64,000 bases of DNA from Marsupella aquatica (Eukaryota; Marchantiophyta): positions 3,224,001 through 3,288,000 of the forward strand of contig OZ316899.1 of assembly GCA_973895155.1 (NCBI GenBank), in the 5' to 3' direction. This document shows, piece by piece, positions 48,001 to 59,902 of this stretch (its first letter is position 1; every line of letters starts with the position of its first letter). Both the position numbers and the translations under genes were made by a program. The notes under the pieces are model-generated. The model searched no databases. It was not told the DNA's origin and worked only from the letters and a program-made list of their open reading frames with translations.

Positions 48001-48735
48001 GACGCTTTCGGAAGCGTCCGCATTCTTTTGACGCTTTCTGAAGCGTCCGCCCTCACTACTCTATTTTAAGCAGCTCAACTCCGGACGCTTTCTGAAGCGT
48101 CCATCTGAGAAGTTAGTATACGTTCAACTGCGGCACCAATCCAACGTCTGTGACCGGCACCAAGTACTGGACGCCTTCTGAAGCGTCCACTGGAATAGTC
48201 CAAAACTTGATGCTACTTGGAAGCGTCCATTATCAAGTCCTGACTGCCGCGACGCTCCTAAAAGCGTCCCCATAAGACCTGACGCTTTCTGAAGCGTCCG
48301 CCACTCCAAGCACATCGACACTGACGCTGACTAAAGCGTCGCACCTGGAGCCCAGAAGACGGACGCTGCGACCAAAACCTCAAAATTCAGCCGACGCTTT
48401 CTGAAGCGTCCACAAAAGTCCTTTGTGGGTTTGGACGCTTTCTGAAGCGTCCACTATGTTCCCGACACTTAGAAATATTTTCGTTTCGCACTTTTATAAC
48501 ACCGCGCCACTTTTACCGATTTATTTGAAGCACTTAGAGATCTCATAAAAGTCTGAAACTTTGCCAACATATAGACTATATGTAGTAGAGTACCCTAGAA
48601 AAGTTTCAACTCATTCCGACTTTTAGTTTAGAAGTTAAAATTAGATTAAGATCACTATTTATTAGTTTTACCGGAAAACACCGACGCTTTGCAAGGGTCC
48701 GCTCAAACCTCGACGCTTTGAGAAGCATCCACTGC
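48001..48735. repeat. Array of palindromes GGACGCTTTCTGAAGCGTCC
   Basis: About twelve copies of a 20-bp inverted repeat (GGACGCTT, TCTG, AAGCGTCC) separated by 20-60 bp of unrelated sequence, some perfect (48001, 48030, about 48083, 48293 and later) and some decayed. Each could fold into an 8-bp stem with a 4-nt loop. Spacers differ, so this is not a simple tandem repeat. No nearby gene explains it. Confidence 0.85.
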
Positions 48736-48779
48736 ATTTTCCATACTTTACTTTTTCCATTTTAAGATTACCTTTTAGA

Positions 48780-49580
48780 TATTGAGGTTTGAAAGGTCAT
48801 GACTCTTCAGTTGACAGACTACACCTATAAGACCCCTTTCTTTACCAGTCCAAAGGGGGGGACAAAATGTTATTCAGATGTTAGAATTCTGAATAGTTTT
48901 TCACCTTCCATTTTAACAAGGGAGACTTGTATGGAAGTAAAATATATGTTATGATTGTGAATGAATTCAGGAGATACTTTGTGTGACTGAATTACAATCA
49001 CACCCTTTTGAGATTCATATCAAATTCACTGCTAGACTTACTCAAATGAGATTTGCTAGCCAATTTGAGAATTAATGCTTGATTGAGAGAAGCAAAATTC
49101 CATTTTCACAGTAGTTAGTACCATTACTGTACTCTGGTATATTCAATAGTGATTGATTGAAAGTACGCATCACTGATAATCAATCCATGTTGACGGCATT
49201 TTATTGAATATCTTAGTATTTGTAATCAGAAATCTACCTTTGGGTTTGGTGAGTAGAAATCTTTCAATCAGTATTCTTATGGATTTAAGGAGAGTTTAGA
49301 TGAGTTAAGAGAAATTTTGTTTGTATATAATAAGACCATAGTCCTTTTTGAAGGAGTGGCAATATCAAACTGATAATGATCTCACTCAATTGAAGTTTAT
49401 CTTTATTCATAACTCAAAAGTCTATTTTGTTTGTGTTTTGTTAGTTTTCTTATTTTTCCTGTAAGGAAAATTTGAGTTGTATAGAGTAAGAGACTCTAAA
49501 CCTCTCAAAATTACTATATCATTCAATCTATTCCAATTCTGTTCCTAAAGGGATCGAATTCCGAGTTTATAAAGATATTT
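48780..49580 (+). repeat. Motif module shared with element G (25440-26260)
   Basis: TATAAGACCCCT (48826 and 25503), ATGTTGACGGCATTTTA (49187 and 25885) and a CCGAGTT block (about 49560 and 26248) occur in the same order with similar spacing (361/382 bp, then about 370/363 bp), with patches of similarity between. Related 3' regions of two elements. Non-coding. Confidence 0.65.
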
Positions 49581-50239
49581 TGTTACTTTTGTGTTCTTAC
49601 GGCTTAGGACAGGCAACACCATTGGGTTCTTTTCCCCCGATACAGAGCCTTGGTGATAGGTGATGTGTTGGTGATTGTAAAATGTGGGGAGGATTTCAAT
49701 GTGATTTGTGGTGAGCACATTAGGGAGGCTGAGATACTGATTGAGGGGCAGCAGGAGGAGCATTTACAGTTTAGTCTGGCAAGGCTACGTGATCCATGGG
49801 GAGTCACGGTCTTTGTCTGGTAGAGAGCACTAAGGGATTTATGGCAAGAGCTGAGCTTGCAGGGCAAGCGTGAGGCCGGGCCTCATTGCAGTCTGGGGTA
49901 GATTGCCGTTAGGCCTGGTACTAGTTTTGAAGTCGAGTCAACTGTGCATGCGTAACTTGCCATTCTGAAATGGAGGTGTGAGATCTATATATGCCCCCAA
50001 GAATGAAGTGCAGTGAAGGAGGTTGAGTTCAGGATTGAGTTTGCAAGGCAAGTACGGGATTGGTTTGAGTCCAATCTGCCGTCGCAATCTGGAGTGACAC
50101 TAGTACAATTTACCTCCTTTTTCCGACCCTCTTCGCATCGGACGCCTTTGTAAAATAAAATCTGAAAAAACCATATATCCAATTCTTCCAACATTGTAAT
50201 ATGCCATGTTAATAGTATCGGATATCGACAATCGGACTT

Positions 50240-50390
50240 CTATCAGAAAGTCCAATGGTGAGAACATGGGAAAGTCCAATGTTGGGAGAATGGGAAAGTC
50301 TGATGCTCAAAGAATGGGAAAGTCCGATGGTGAGAGCATGGGAAAATCCGATGGTGGGAGCATGGGAAAATCCAAAACAATTAAAATGGG
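50240..50390 (+). repeat. CACTA left sub-terminal 24-bp repeats
   Basis: Six to seven copies of a 24-bp unit with GGGAAAGTCCGATGG. The 8-residue repeat MGKSDGES in one frame is a by-product. Such arrays are transposase-binding sites in En/Spm elements. Confidence 0.85.
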
Positions 50391-50499
50391 ATAAGCATAA
50401 GATATCTATTGGAGCGGGAGCATACAATCACCCCTCTCTCCCTTTAGATTTCACTCTTCATTCTTCAACTACAAGTGTGGTGCCCCATCTCCTTTTATT

Positions 50500-50815
50500 A
50501 CCAATTAATTGGTCACCCATCCCAGTTGTTATTCCTTGAGCATGCGCATAACTTGGTGGTTTCTATCCCTTGCATTGTACATGCAAGCTTAGTACTTTTG
50601 ATGATTGACTTAGAGTGTTTGGGGATTTTATACACTTCTGAATTCAAGTTTCCATTTACCAACTAATTGGTCACCCATCCCAATGGCTATTCCTCAAGCA
50701 TGAGCTTAACTTGGTGGTTTATATTCCTTGCATTGTACATGCAGCAAGCTTAGTACTTCTAATGTTTGACTTGGAGTGTTTGGGAATTTTATACACTTCT
50801 TGAATTTATTTAGAC
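50500..50815 (-). repeat. Two tandem 158-bp 5S-rRNA-derived repeats
   Basis: Copies 50500-50657 and 50658-50815. Read on the minus strand each has GGGATGGGTGACC (5S box C) preceded by an AAGTTATGCGCATGCT-like box A. A shared tail contains TTTTATACACTTCT. Related to 3733-3900 in Gypsy1. Not intact 5S genes. Confidence 0.65.
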
Positions 50816-51324
50816 CCATAATTTGGACCCATTCTTGATTGATTTTGCTGTACCATGACATTTGATTTTTGTGTGATCTATTCAAATTCCATTCTGACTA
50901 GCACTCCCTTGGAGTAACCAATAGGAATTTGAGGTCATTTGTGGATAGTAAAGCCCTCCTTTATTAATTGGACCTGATATGGGATATGGCTTATTTGCTA
51001 ATGGAACAAATTTTAGTCCCTCCAAACCTCGGCATCAATGGCTCTTGATTGTCTCACCTTCATGAATTATGTTGTTGATGAACTTGCAACAAAGACTACA
51101 CGGGACAAGCAACCTCCTTTCAGATGATCTATTTTAGACTTTGCATCAGTACGTGCATACTACCAGAAGGGAACAACATGTCGAGGTCTTGAAAGGGGAC
51201 AAAAAGGACATTGCAATCTATTGGCCTCAAGTATGAAATTATTCATATATGCAAGAATGATTGTGTACTCTTTGGGGGGGAGTATGAGAGATGTGTGCAA
51301 TCATAACTTGTCATTCTACCACAA

Positions 51325-51490
51325 TCAAACTTTCCCATTCTTCCAGCATTGGACTTTCCCATTCTCCAAGCATCGGACTTTCCCATTCTACCAGCATCGG
51401 ACTTTCCCATTCTCCAAGCATCGGACTTTCCCATTCTACCAGCATCGGACTTTCCCATTCTCCCAACATCGGACTTTCCCATTCTACCAT
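51325..51490 (-). repeat. CACTA right sub-terminal 24-bp repeats
   Basis: About seven copies of CATCGGACTTTCCCATTCT, the inverted counterpart of the left array. Confidence 0.85.
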
Positions 51491-52191
51491 AATTGGATAT
51501 AATGTCCGTTATTATCAACTACGGAAAATTTTCAATCAATATTGCAACGCACACTATTTCCGGTACAAACAACATTGGACCTATCAAACAAAGTTTTGTT
51601 GAGGGATCCGATGTATTTTATAACGGATACAATCCGTTTTTTCACGCATCGGAAAGGATTCTGTTGGTATTTACATCGGAAAAGAAGATATCCAAAGCCA
51701 AGAGTATGGCATATTGCCATTCTGTGAGAATGGGATTTTCCGATTTCAGGAGAATTAGACGCCGATTGTTTGCAAAAACTGAGCATCGGAAAAGAGCATA
51801 ATATGTTCTAGTGTGAGTCGGGCTCAGGTTCAAGATTGAGCTTGCATGGCAAGCACGGGGCTTGCAGGGCAAGCACATTGCAATTTGGAGTAGTCAGCCT
51901 TCGGGCCTATTGTTCGGATCAAGTGTTCTCAGTGAACTGTTGTGCACATCTTTGAATCTAATTGAGTTTTCCTCTCAAGCCTCATTTCTCTCATGGAGTG
52001 TGTGTGTGAGGCAATCTGAGTGTATGACGGGACTAGCAGCGCCACTGAGAGATGTATCGGGTGCATTGAAGTGGGTTGGGTGAGGGCTGTCATAGACCTG
52101 ATTGCTGAGAGTCGAATGGCAGAGTGGTGGGGTAATGGCTTAAAAGTCCCTAAGCCAGGAATCAGTCAGGAGTCACTAGTTTATGGGTACA

Positions 52192-52205
52192 TTCCGGCGG
52201 CGGAA
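52192..52205 (+). promoter_or_regulatory. Conserved near-palindrome (Gypsy2 3' LTR)
   Basis: TTCCGGCGGCGGAA followed by ATATACCTA, 171 bp before GTGTGACA at 52376. Best evidence that the sequence ending at 52376 is an LTR related to A-E. Confidence 0.6.
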
Positions 52206-52376
52206 TAAAAATATACCTATGATAGTAAGCATACGTATAGACATATGCGCACCGTAGCGCTAGGCCCTGTGTGTACGGGCCCGATATGAAGACCCCTTCT
52301 CACCAGAACTATCATGAGCACAGGATCTGATTCCCAACCTTGGTTCCTAAGGATTGAGCTTGGGTGATGTGTGACA

Positions 52377-53236
52377 GAGTCTTGCTATGATAGTCTAGTG
52401 TTAAGGGCATAAACTGGTGTTTATCGGCCTTCACAACATCCCTTTGTGATCCTCAGGTACAAGGAGATGGTTTTGGCACCCAATAGTGATGTTTTTGGTG
52501 TTAAGACCCATGTCAATCGCGTGACACACACCCGCCTTTGCCTCTCCCCATTGTGATTGGGAACCTTGGGCCCTTGTCCCTCAGGTTTTGAATTCAAGGC
52601 TCCCACATACATCCCCACTCCTGGCTCATCTTTTGATCTCCTTCTCTGCGCGACCCCGACAAAGGAATCTGCTCTCATGGGCCTTCCTGCCTCTGGGGGT
52701 CACTTCCACGGAAGTGGCACCTCACATGCGATAAAGTATAGACACATTTAAATAGGTGTGGCGGAAGACTTCCAAAGTTTGGTGGAAGAACACATAGGGC
52801 ATGTTTTATTGACTGGTCAACTTTAAAGAACACATAGGCCTATTTAATTGTAAAAAATACTTTATTTAAACTTTTTAGGGGTTTTTAAATAAAAAATGTC
52901 AAAATTTAAAGAAAGAATGGGTTTTGCAAAAAGATATTTTTCACTTATAAGTTAGGGGGGTCAAACCCTAAAACGTCACACGTGATGTATGACCCTCCAT
53001 ATAGTGATGCCCCCGAGCTTCCTGCGCCTGCCTCCCAAACAATGCCCTGTACCGGTGCTTATGCTGCAGCTATTGGCTTCTCCTTCTGTAGCATTTGTAG
53101 AAGGTCTTGCATGGTTGGTTGCTCCATTGGCGTGGGTTTTGGCCTTGGGGGTCTCACTATATGGGGACCTCCCCATCACCTGAGACATTTTTAGGCCTCG
53201 GGCCCCCTAAAATGTTTTTAAACCAAAAATTTTGGA
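52377..53236. other. No gene seen
   Basis: No frame gives a recognisable protein. The stretch contains an AT-rich block (52830-52960) and ordinary sequence. Confidence 0.5.
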
Positions 53237-53239
53237 TTA

Positions 53240-54129
53240 AAAAGACTCTAATGTTCTTATAAGTCTCAAAATTAAATTTAAAAGACCCAATTGTTCTTCT
53301 GCAAAAATTCTTAAGTCTTTCCTTAGAATCAATAAAATGACCCTATCTTTCGTTGCACGTGATATGTCATTTTTGTGGAAGTGAAACCCCTGAGGTACTG
53401 GCCTCGGCCTAAAGATCTGCTCTATTGTGGGGCTGGTGGGCGGTTCGGGTTTCCTTGTTGCCGGCCTCTGCTCCAACTCCTCTTCTGGTGCCCTTGCCTA
53501 CAGGGGAAATACTAGTGCAAAGGTCTGACTTTGGCGTACCGGCACAATAGCGATATGTGATAACCAAACCGGGACACGCTCCCCTGGCCTATCACTTGTT
53601 GTTCCTCCTTCAAGATCTTCTTCAATTGGGTGAGGAGGTACCCGTTGTAGTCTTGGCTTGGGTCTGGCCTCTCTGCCCGGTAGACCTGTGCCTTGCTGAT
53701 CTCCGGCCTTTCCAAATCGTTATGCATTGTCACCCACAAGAAATCAATCATTTCTCCAATGTGCGAGTTGGTGCAGGTGTTTTGGAAGAAGCCATTCTTT
53801 GTTGATGGCCCGGGAAATGACCTAAAATCCTTATCCGACAAGTTCTTCCGGGTGTCTACCTTGGTCTTATTGCTTATTGGCAAGCCAAATACTTTGGCAA
53901 TCACCTTGGGAGTGAGATAGAATTCCCTCCCATAGTACCTTGGTTGCATTTTCCTTGTGATCCCATAATCCCACGAATTCCAACAAGTCTGATTTTGGCA
54001 CCTCCGGCTTGAGCCACGGTAATCTAATGAAGGTCTCCAAGTCGGATTCTTGTGTAAAATATAACTACATCGCTTGCGGTATGACCGTCGCCCAGCCCTT
54101 CCATGTATCATCCCTTGTAGGGATAGCAT
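53240..54129 (-). pseudogene. Fragment of E-type LTR-encoded protein
   Basis: The minus frame 54129-53512 aligns with element E (12700-13210): YYGREFYLTPKVIAKVFGLP, PGPSTKNGFFQNTCTNSHIG and QLKKILKEEQQVIG. The first 40 codons read in a shifted frame. The downstream frame 53476-53237 starts MEQRPATRKPEPPTSPTIEQ, matching the E linker (about 13260-13320). Only the central domain and linker remain; no coiled coil follows. Relic of another copy of this family. Confidence 0.75.
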
Positions 54130-55394
54130 TGACTGGGTAGATCTTGGGTTCCTTGGCCTCCTCCTGTGTCGTATCTTGTGTCCTATAACTACTCTCTAGG
54201 TTTCTATCATAAATCTAAGTTTAAGAAGTGTCTATGCTCACAAAACCCAAGATAAGTTTTGGATTGTGCGTATAGTAGTGTGTCATTAAAATGCCGGCAA
54301 CATGTTTCCTTTTTCAGCAATGCGCACTTCCAAAGGAAAACTAATGCACATTCAGTATACCACAATGGTACTTCAAATTCGTGAATTAAGAATGTCGCTA
54401 CCATCACAAAACGGAAATTTTGTTTGTTTTGTATCTATTGGACATAAGAGTGATTGCTACAAATGGCTATGTCCAATTTGTGTTTTATGCATGACACCAT
54501 GCCATCTTAATATGCTATAACAAATTCATCTATTTTATATCCGTATGATGTCTATGCAATGCTGAAAGTTTATTTAATTACATTATGAAACATATATACT
54601 TTTGCTGTAGCTTTGCTATTGACATTTTAATTTATTTGATATAAACCTTATGTTCATCTATAATTGGTGTGTAAACTACACATATATAACTGTCATAAAT
54701 TTTTGACCAAATAAGCTTAAAAAACTTTTGAATTCAAAAACTTTGGAGGAAATATTTAACCAAAATAAGCAGTGAAAGATTTCCACAAAATTTTCATAGA
54801 TGTTACAATAAGGAGAAAGGGAAAACTTTATTTCAATAAACTTTGTTCCTCTAAACTACATAGTATTTCCCAGAGTAGTGCTTTGTCAGCCAGTTTTGTT
54901 TGACTGTTTCTAGAGATAACCTAATTCCATTAAAGTGTCAACATGTGAGATACCACAGCCGGTTGGAGACATTCACCGGTGGTAACCTTTGAAAGACCTC
55001 ACTGCCAGAATATATTTGCAACTAACTACCCTTTTGCTCAGTCTGAAGACAAAAAATTGTCAGCTGGTACAAGCCGCTCCACAGAAACCTCAACATGAGC
55101 ATATTCATCTATTCAAAGGCCAACAGCAAAAGTTGTTGCACGGCTCTTTCCTATCTCTTGCACAGAAAGAGGACTGGCCTTGAGTTGCTTCTTGACGCTA
55201 ACTCCATCCAGTGAACCCAACAATTATGTGAGAAAAGCAAATCACACATGAAGACTCAATTACCTCTCCTGTCAAATGAATCCAGATCAAAAATTATCAA
55301 CAGCATACACCTGGCAGGCTGACTCAAAACACAAATAAACAGAAGCGATATATAAAGGCTACAAGATATAGTACCTGCATTGCATGGTCCACCA
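54130..55394. other. No clear gene; AT-rich
   Basis: AT-rich sequence with no convincing frame. The 3' exons or UTR of the transposase gene on the minus strand may extend here, because a GT donor appears just below 55380. Confidence 0.4.
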
Positions 55395-58300
55395 TTAAAG
55401 TTTGAATCTATTTTCAAAATATGTGCCAACCTGAGCAAAATTAGGGACACAATGAATCACTTTAGCAATGTTTGCTACCTCCGCAACAATATAAGGCACT
55501 TTGGATCTTTTGTAAAGTGCTTTTCTGCTTGTAGAGGCTGTCGTGCCTTCATCAACCCACTGGAGCTTTGTGCAGTGCAATAACTTCCAATCTCCAACCC
55601 TTGGCAGCTTTTCCATCATTCTAACAAATGCTAGATGCTTCATGATCTTCTTGCCACCCTCATCAATGACTTCACAAGAAATCAGCAACCTCAGTTGACC
55701 ATAAGATGTTATAGGATCAACGCCAACTTCTTCCATCTGAAGAGAGACGAATCCAAACCATTCTTTACCATGGAAACTTCTGCAGGCACGGGTGTACATT
55801 GGCCAATCTCCAAATCAAATGCCTTCCCCAGCAGGCACTGCTAAGCTTTTCCAAATTTGTATTATCTCAGGAACTGCACAATTCTCATCATTCAAGTGCA
55901 TAACAAAGGCTTCTCTCAGGTGCAATTGTATTTCTGGTTGACACTAAAATAGTTCACTCACTTCTACAGGCAGAAAGTCATTGTTACTTGCATCAAGCCA
56001 ACTCAATGTCAACCTTATATCCTTTCCAGATAGGGTGATCTGTCCTGTCAATAAGCCTGCACATATCAAATCAAAAAAGCACATGCATAAGTGCCTACAA
56101 GACATCCTTTGTAAAGTGACATGTGTTGCTACATACAAACTGAAAGTGTAGTAGAAGTGGGAGGGAGGTAAGGGGAATAGTACTCGGTCCAATGCAGTAA
56201 CATCTTCTGCATGCACTCTTAAGTCTTCTTGACAGCTCGCTTTGTCTAGTAAAATTCTAGTCCTCTGGCTATGCCTTGCTATTTGCCCCATGAAATTCCT
56301 CTTGTTGCTATGTCTGTATGGAACCTTCATGAGGGCAATGTGAAGATGTTCGAATATACCTGTGTCATATTCTAAAGGCAACCCACATCGTTTGATACAA
56401 TCTTTCAGGTGACTCATGGCATGGACTTTTACAATGTTGAAACTTGACTTCTGCCAAGTTTTAGCGTGTTTTATCATCGATCCTACTGCTTTTTTCATTA
56501 ACTGATCCATTTGATTCAAGGACCTCTCAGAATGTTGTTTACTCTAGAATGCTAGCAAATACCAATCTATGAAGTCCACAAAAACCTCAATGAGCGGATT
56601 TGGAATGACACCAAGCAAACAAAATACCACAACCTGCATAACAAATTTATGCTCGAATCCATGAAAGTTAGCATTGCTTTGAAAGTAACCACTTTGGTTA
56701 CTCCCGGGCAATCTAAAGGAAGCATAACAACATTCCTTGTGTATTTTCTGGAGTCTTCTATCAAGTTCTTGCATAGGTTTTTTCACAAGGCTCTGGGAAG
56801 CAGCAGCCGATCTCACAATGCCCACTAGAGTCTTGAATACACCTAGTATGGACTGAAGAAGATCGTCTAATTGTATGCATCGATAGGGATTTCCATACAG
56901 CAAATCACCTCCACAAAATCCCCATAGAGCACATTGCAAGACATCACAAGAAAAAAAATCACTCACAGTTGAGAGAAAGAGAAGAATAACTGAACACATT
57001 CAAAACTCCCTTTGCACAATCAATGCTCATCTCAATAAGAAGTGCTTACCTGTACTGGATAAATCGACTGCTCCTTAGACATATGTTTCTGATCTTGCAT
57101 AGAAGACTGCCGCATCTCTTCTAAGATTGCTTCCATTCCCTTCTCATCCCTATAAGAAAATCTTCTTGCAGCATTGCTGAGGGATTCTTTTGGACAGAAA
57201 CAACAACTACATGGATAATTTAACTTGTTTGTATCAAATGTGCATGTGATTCTACTCCCCTCTGTCTGGTCATAGATATACAGACATAGTCTTGGAAAGA
57301 CCCATTGGGATTGACCAAATGGGTCTTTCATGTGAACTCCTGTATGACTTGCCGCCTTCAATGGTGCCAAAACAATCTCCTCACATTTGTGAAACAGTTC
57401 CAATTTGGCTGTACTAGGAACCTCTGTCTCCAATATACCTACAGCAAAAGAAATTAGTGTAAGTATTTTGAAATGAATATAAAGGTTGTAAGTGTTGGAC
57501 TTTTTAACATCCAGGGAATATCTACACAGACAAAGAGCAGTCAAATTCAACTAGAGGGGAATAATTGCAGTTTAAATCTCACATGGATCATTCGGACCAA
57601 TAACAGGAAGAATAGCCAGCAAAGCGTGACCTTCTGGCAAACTTCTAAGACTGCAATTAATATTGCCAATTGTCATGACTAAAGGCCAACCCTGAGTTCT
57701 CTTGTTGTGAGACAAGGCAGTCTGATCAAAATACAAAATGATGGGTGCAATCACTCCTCCTTTGCAAGTAGATTCAACATCTTGCTCCATTTCCCTCCAC
57801 CACTCAGCAGATTGCAAAGTAGTGTACAATCTCTCACTGCCCTCTATAGCAACTGAAGAGTGAAGTGCCAACTCTTCTTTATTTTTAGGAGAAGAAAATA
57901 GATCTTCCAAAACACGTAATGGATCACGATGCAACAAATGAACTGGAGCACTTTCAGTCTCCTTGCGGACTTCAACCTTTTCCCAATTTTGGTCACGTAC
58001 CCCTCTCACTTGTTAAACTTTCCTCATATTTACAAACCTCAGCAGCAGTATGAACCTGGACTTTTTTGGTATCGAATTGAGGGTGGTGCAGCAGCCAAAA
58101 TAATCTGCTCATATCTTTGTGAGATAATCCTCCTCCGATGTGGCATTGTCTCATAAAGAAGACAAGTTGAAAAGTAACATCAATTTTTTTATTACATTGG
58201 GCAGGAGATGTGAATTCATTCTCAAACAGGTCCATGAATTCCTCAGAGGACTGCTCTCCAACTGTCTCAACATTGGCCTGTATAGATTCCGGTATACATG

Positions 58301-58506
58301 TGTTCCCAACGTTTACACTTGTATGGAACCCTTCGTGCTCTACCTCCATCACATGATCAGTCTGTTTAGCCCTTTGCACAGCTCTCTGTTTTGCTAAGCA
58401 AAGTCCATTTTGTCCTTGGTGGGTCCGCAAAGCTGTATAATCCAGAAATCCCAAAGCTCCACAAAAATTACACTTAAAGTTGAAGTCATAAAAAATCCTG
58501 TTGTCC
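55395..58506 (-). pseudogene. Plavaka-like (CACTA-superfamily) transposase, multi-exon, lightly damaged
   Basis: Order on the minus strand: zinc-finger N-terminus CNFCGALGFLDYTALRTHQ (about 58470-58410); acidic linker; WWREMEQDVES (57800); the core PIILYFDQTALSHNKRTQGW followed by PLVMTIGNINCSLRSLPEGH (57755-57620), the conserved Asp/Asn block of Plavaka transposases; a CxCCxC segment NYPCSCCFCPKES (57210-57170); and KVHAMSHLKDCIKRCGLPLE, TGIFEHLHIALMKVPYRHSN (56430-56300), the C-terminal block. Introns are visible: 57582-57439 (GTGAGA...TGTAG), one starting at 57049 (CAG/GTAAGC), one near 56140-56056, and an acceptor before 58506. Damage: a frameshift near 58010 and stops at 56544, about 55949 and about 55825. 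Function: cut-and-paste transposition. Confidence 0.72.
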
Positions 58507-58559
58507 CTACACAATATAAAATCAATACAATGTATTAAACCACTACTCTGCACATCGTT

Positions 58560-59717
58560 ACTTATTGTTGATTACATTCATTTGAAGCTCATAAAATATT
58601 CATGGCTCTCTTTCACCAAGACTTCCTTTTTCTAAATTTCTTCTGACCTTCCACTATTGAGTAACAACTTTTGTTGAACTGAGAAACTGCTGCTGTTGAA
58701 CTGAATACAAAATTGGAAAATTTTCAATGAATTACTTAGGGAGTCACCTTAAGTCACCTGATGATGCACCTGAGTCCGCGATGTGACTAATTATAGACCA
58801 ATCCTTTGGTTGCACTAATAAATCACATCACATACCCACCTTTTGATGTCCGCCTCTGCAAAAAAAGCAATGTCTATCTGTCACTAATTGAACAGTGTCA
58901 TACATTGCACGGAAGCAAATTGGCCATCGGTATCATGCACGAGTGTTGTTCTTGCTGTTGTGTTGATGTAGTAGCGTTACTTCTCGCTGTGCTCACTCTT
59001 TGGAAGCGCTCGTTGGATTAGTCAATTTGTTTGCACCTACAGTAGGATGCATAGTTATGTGCAGTAGCATTGGTGCAGTAGCGGTGTCTCTCGCTGAGTA
59101 TGCGGTAGTGTTACCTGTCGTTGTGCTCACTATTTGGGAGCCCTCGTTTCATTCGTCAATTCGTTCGCAATTGCAGGTTGTTAAAGCTCCGCGCAATCTG
59201 AGCTCTATTAAACACTTTGTCTCGTTCTCAAGTTGTTCGCAACCAGGTCAAAGCATTTTTGCAAGCTCCAGGAAATAAATCTTAGCTATACGACTACACG
59301 TTCTCTCATTTTGTTTGCTACTGCAACTAATTGAAGCATTCTATCAAGGCAAAGCACATAAATCTTAGCTTTATGACCTCTGAGTCTGTGCAACGCGATT
59401 TTCGAGCATTAAGTGATTTCTGAATTTGAATTACTAAAATTTCTAGAATGATAGCTCTATAGTTCAGTGGAACGTTTCTGCGACAATCAGAACTCCCGGC
59501 TATCATGGCAATTGAAAAAGGTAAGAATCTCGCCCGGTTTCTTCCCTATCCCGTGTGATTTCTCCCTGCGGACGGACGGACAACAACTTTGCTAGGGAGA
59601 GCCCTGACTTCACTCGGGAATGAACATTCAGAAAGTGAGGATATTTGATCACCTGCTACATTCTGTGATTCATAGCTAAATAGGACTTAACGATGGCTGA
59701 AATCTTCTCTAGCTCTT
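58560..59717. other. No gene seen; possible promoter side of the transposase
   Basis: Contains a diverged duplication of about 70 bp at roughly 58965 and 59102 (GTGCTCACT.TTTGG motif) and no recognisable protein. Confidence 0.4.
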
Positions 59718-59902
59718 TGTCGCACCCCTACCCTGGGCCTTAAATCCGGGTTAGTGTCGTGGTGCGACCTCGACCACCAGTAGGGGTGAGGGTTCGGGCA
59801 AGGAGGTGTGTAGTGACCTTCAATAGCCCTAAGTCGGGCTAAGCCGCTATACTTACTGGTATAACACTCGCATAATTCGTACTTGTCATAGGTATATTTA
59901 TT

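Larger units (their letters stand above)
50098..51813. mobile_element. CACTA-family DNA transposon, non-autonomous
   Basis: The left end is CACTAGTACAATTTACC. The right end, read on the minus strand, is CACTAGAACATATTATG. A 3-bp target duplication TGA flanks it (50095-50097 and 51814-51816), as expected for CACTA (En/Spm). Sub-terminal repeats of a 24-bp unit containing TCCGATG lie in opposite orientation at the two ends. No transposase is encoded; the element is 1716 bp. Its interior holds two 5S-like repeats. Confidence 0.9.
41753..52376 (+). mobile_element. Gypsy2: Ty3/gypsy retrotransposon, degenerate
   Basis: Primer site at 41753, gag with CCHC, protease, RT, RNase H and integrase to 46437, then polypurine AAGTAGGGGGATA (46432-46444) and a TGTGATGCC LTR start. 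The frame is broken many times. The probable 3' LTR (46445-52376) contains a nested CACTA element. Confidence 0.75.
46445..52376 (+). repeat. Probable long 3' LTR of Gypsy2
   Basis: It starts TGTGATGCC immediately after a polypurine tract. The end is placed at GGTGATGTGTGACA (52376) by analogy with A-D, 171 bp after the conserved TTCCGGCGGCGGAA motif. About 4.2 kb without the CACTA element. No long ORF survives. It holds several unusual repeats, listed separately. No matching 5' LTR is seen, so the assignment is inferred. Confidence 0.55.

Noticed and set aside
48001-48735. CRISPR array
   Set aside because: The repeats are 20-bp palindromes with irregular spacing and the context is eukaryotic retroelement DNA; no cas genes.
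50206-50427. Short proteins made of MGKSDGES-type repeats (also 51243-51518 minus)
   Set aside because: They are translations of the 24-bp CACTA sub-terminal repeats, open in several frames at once because of the repeat length.
50500-50815. Functional 5S rRNA genes
   Set aside because: Too diverged, partly deleted and embedded in a transposon.
59000-59278. Small hydrophobic protein upstream of the transposase
   Set aside because: The frame covers a diverged internal duplication and has no homologue I recognise.
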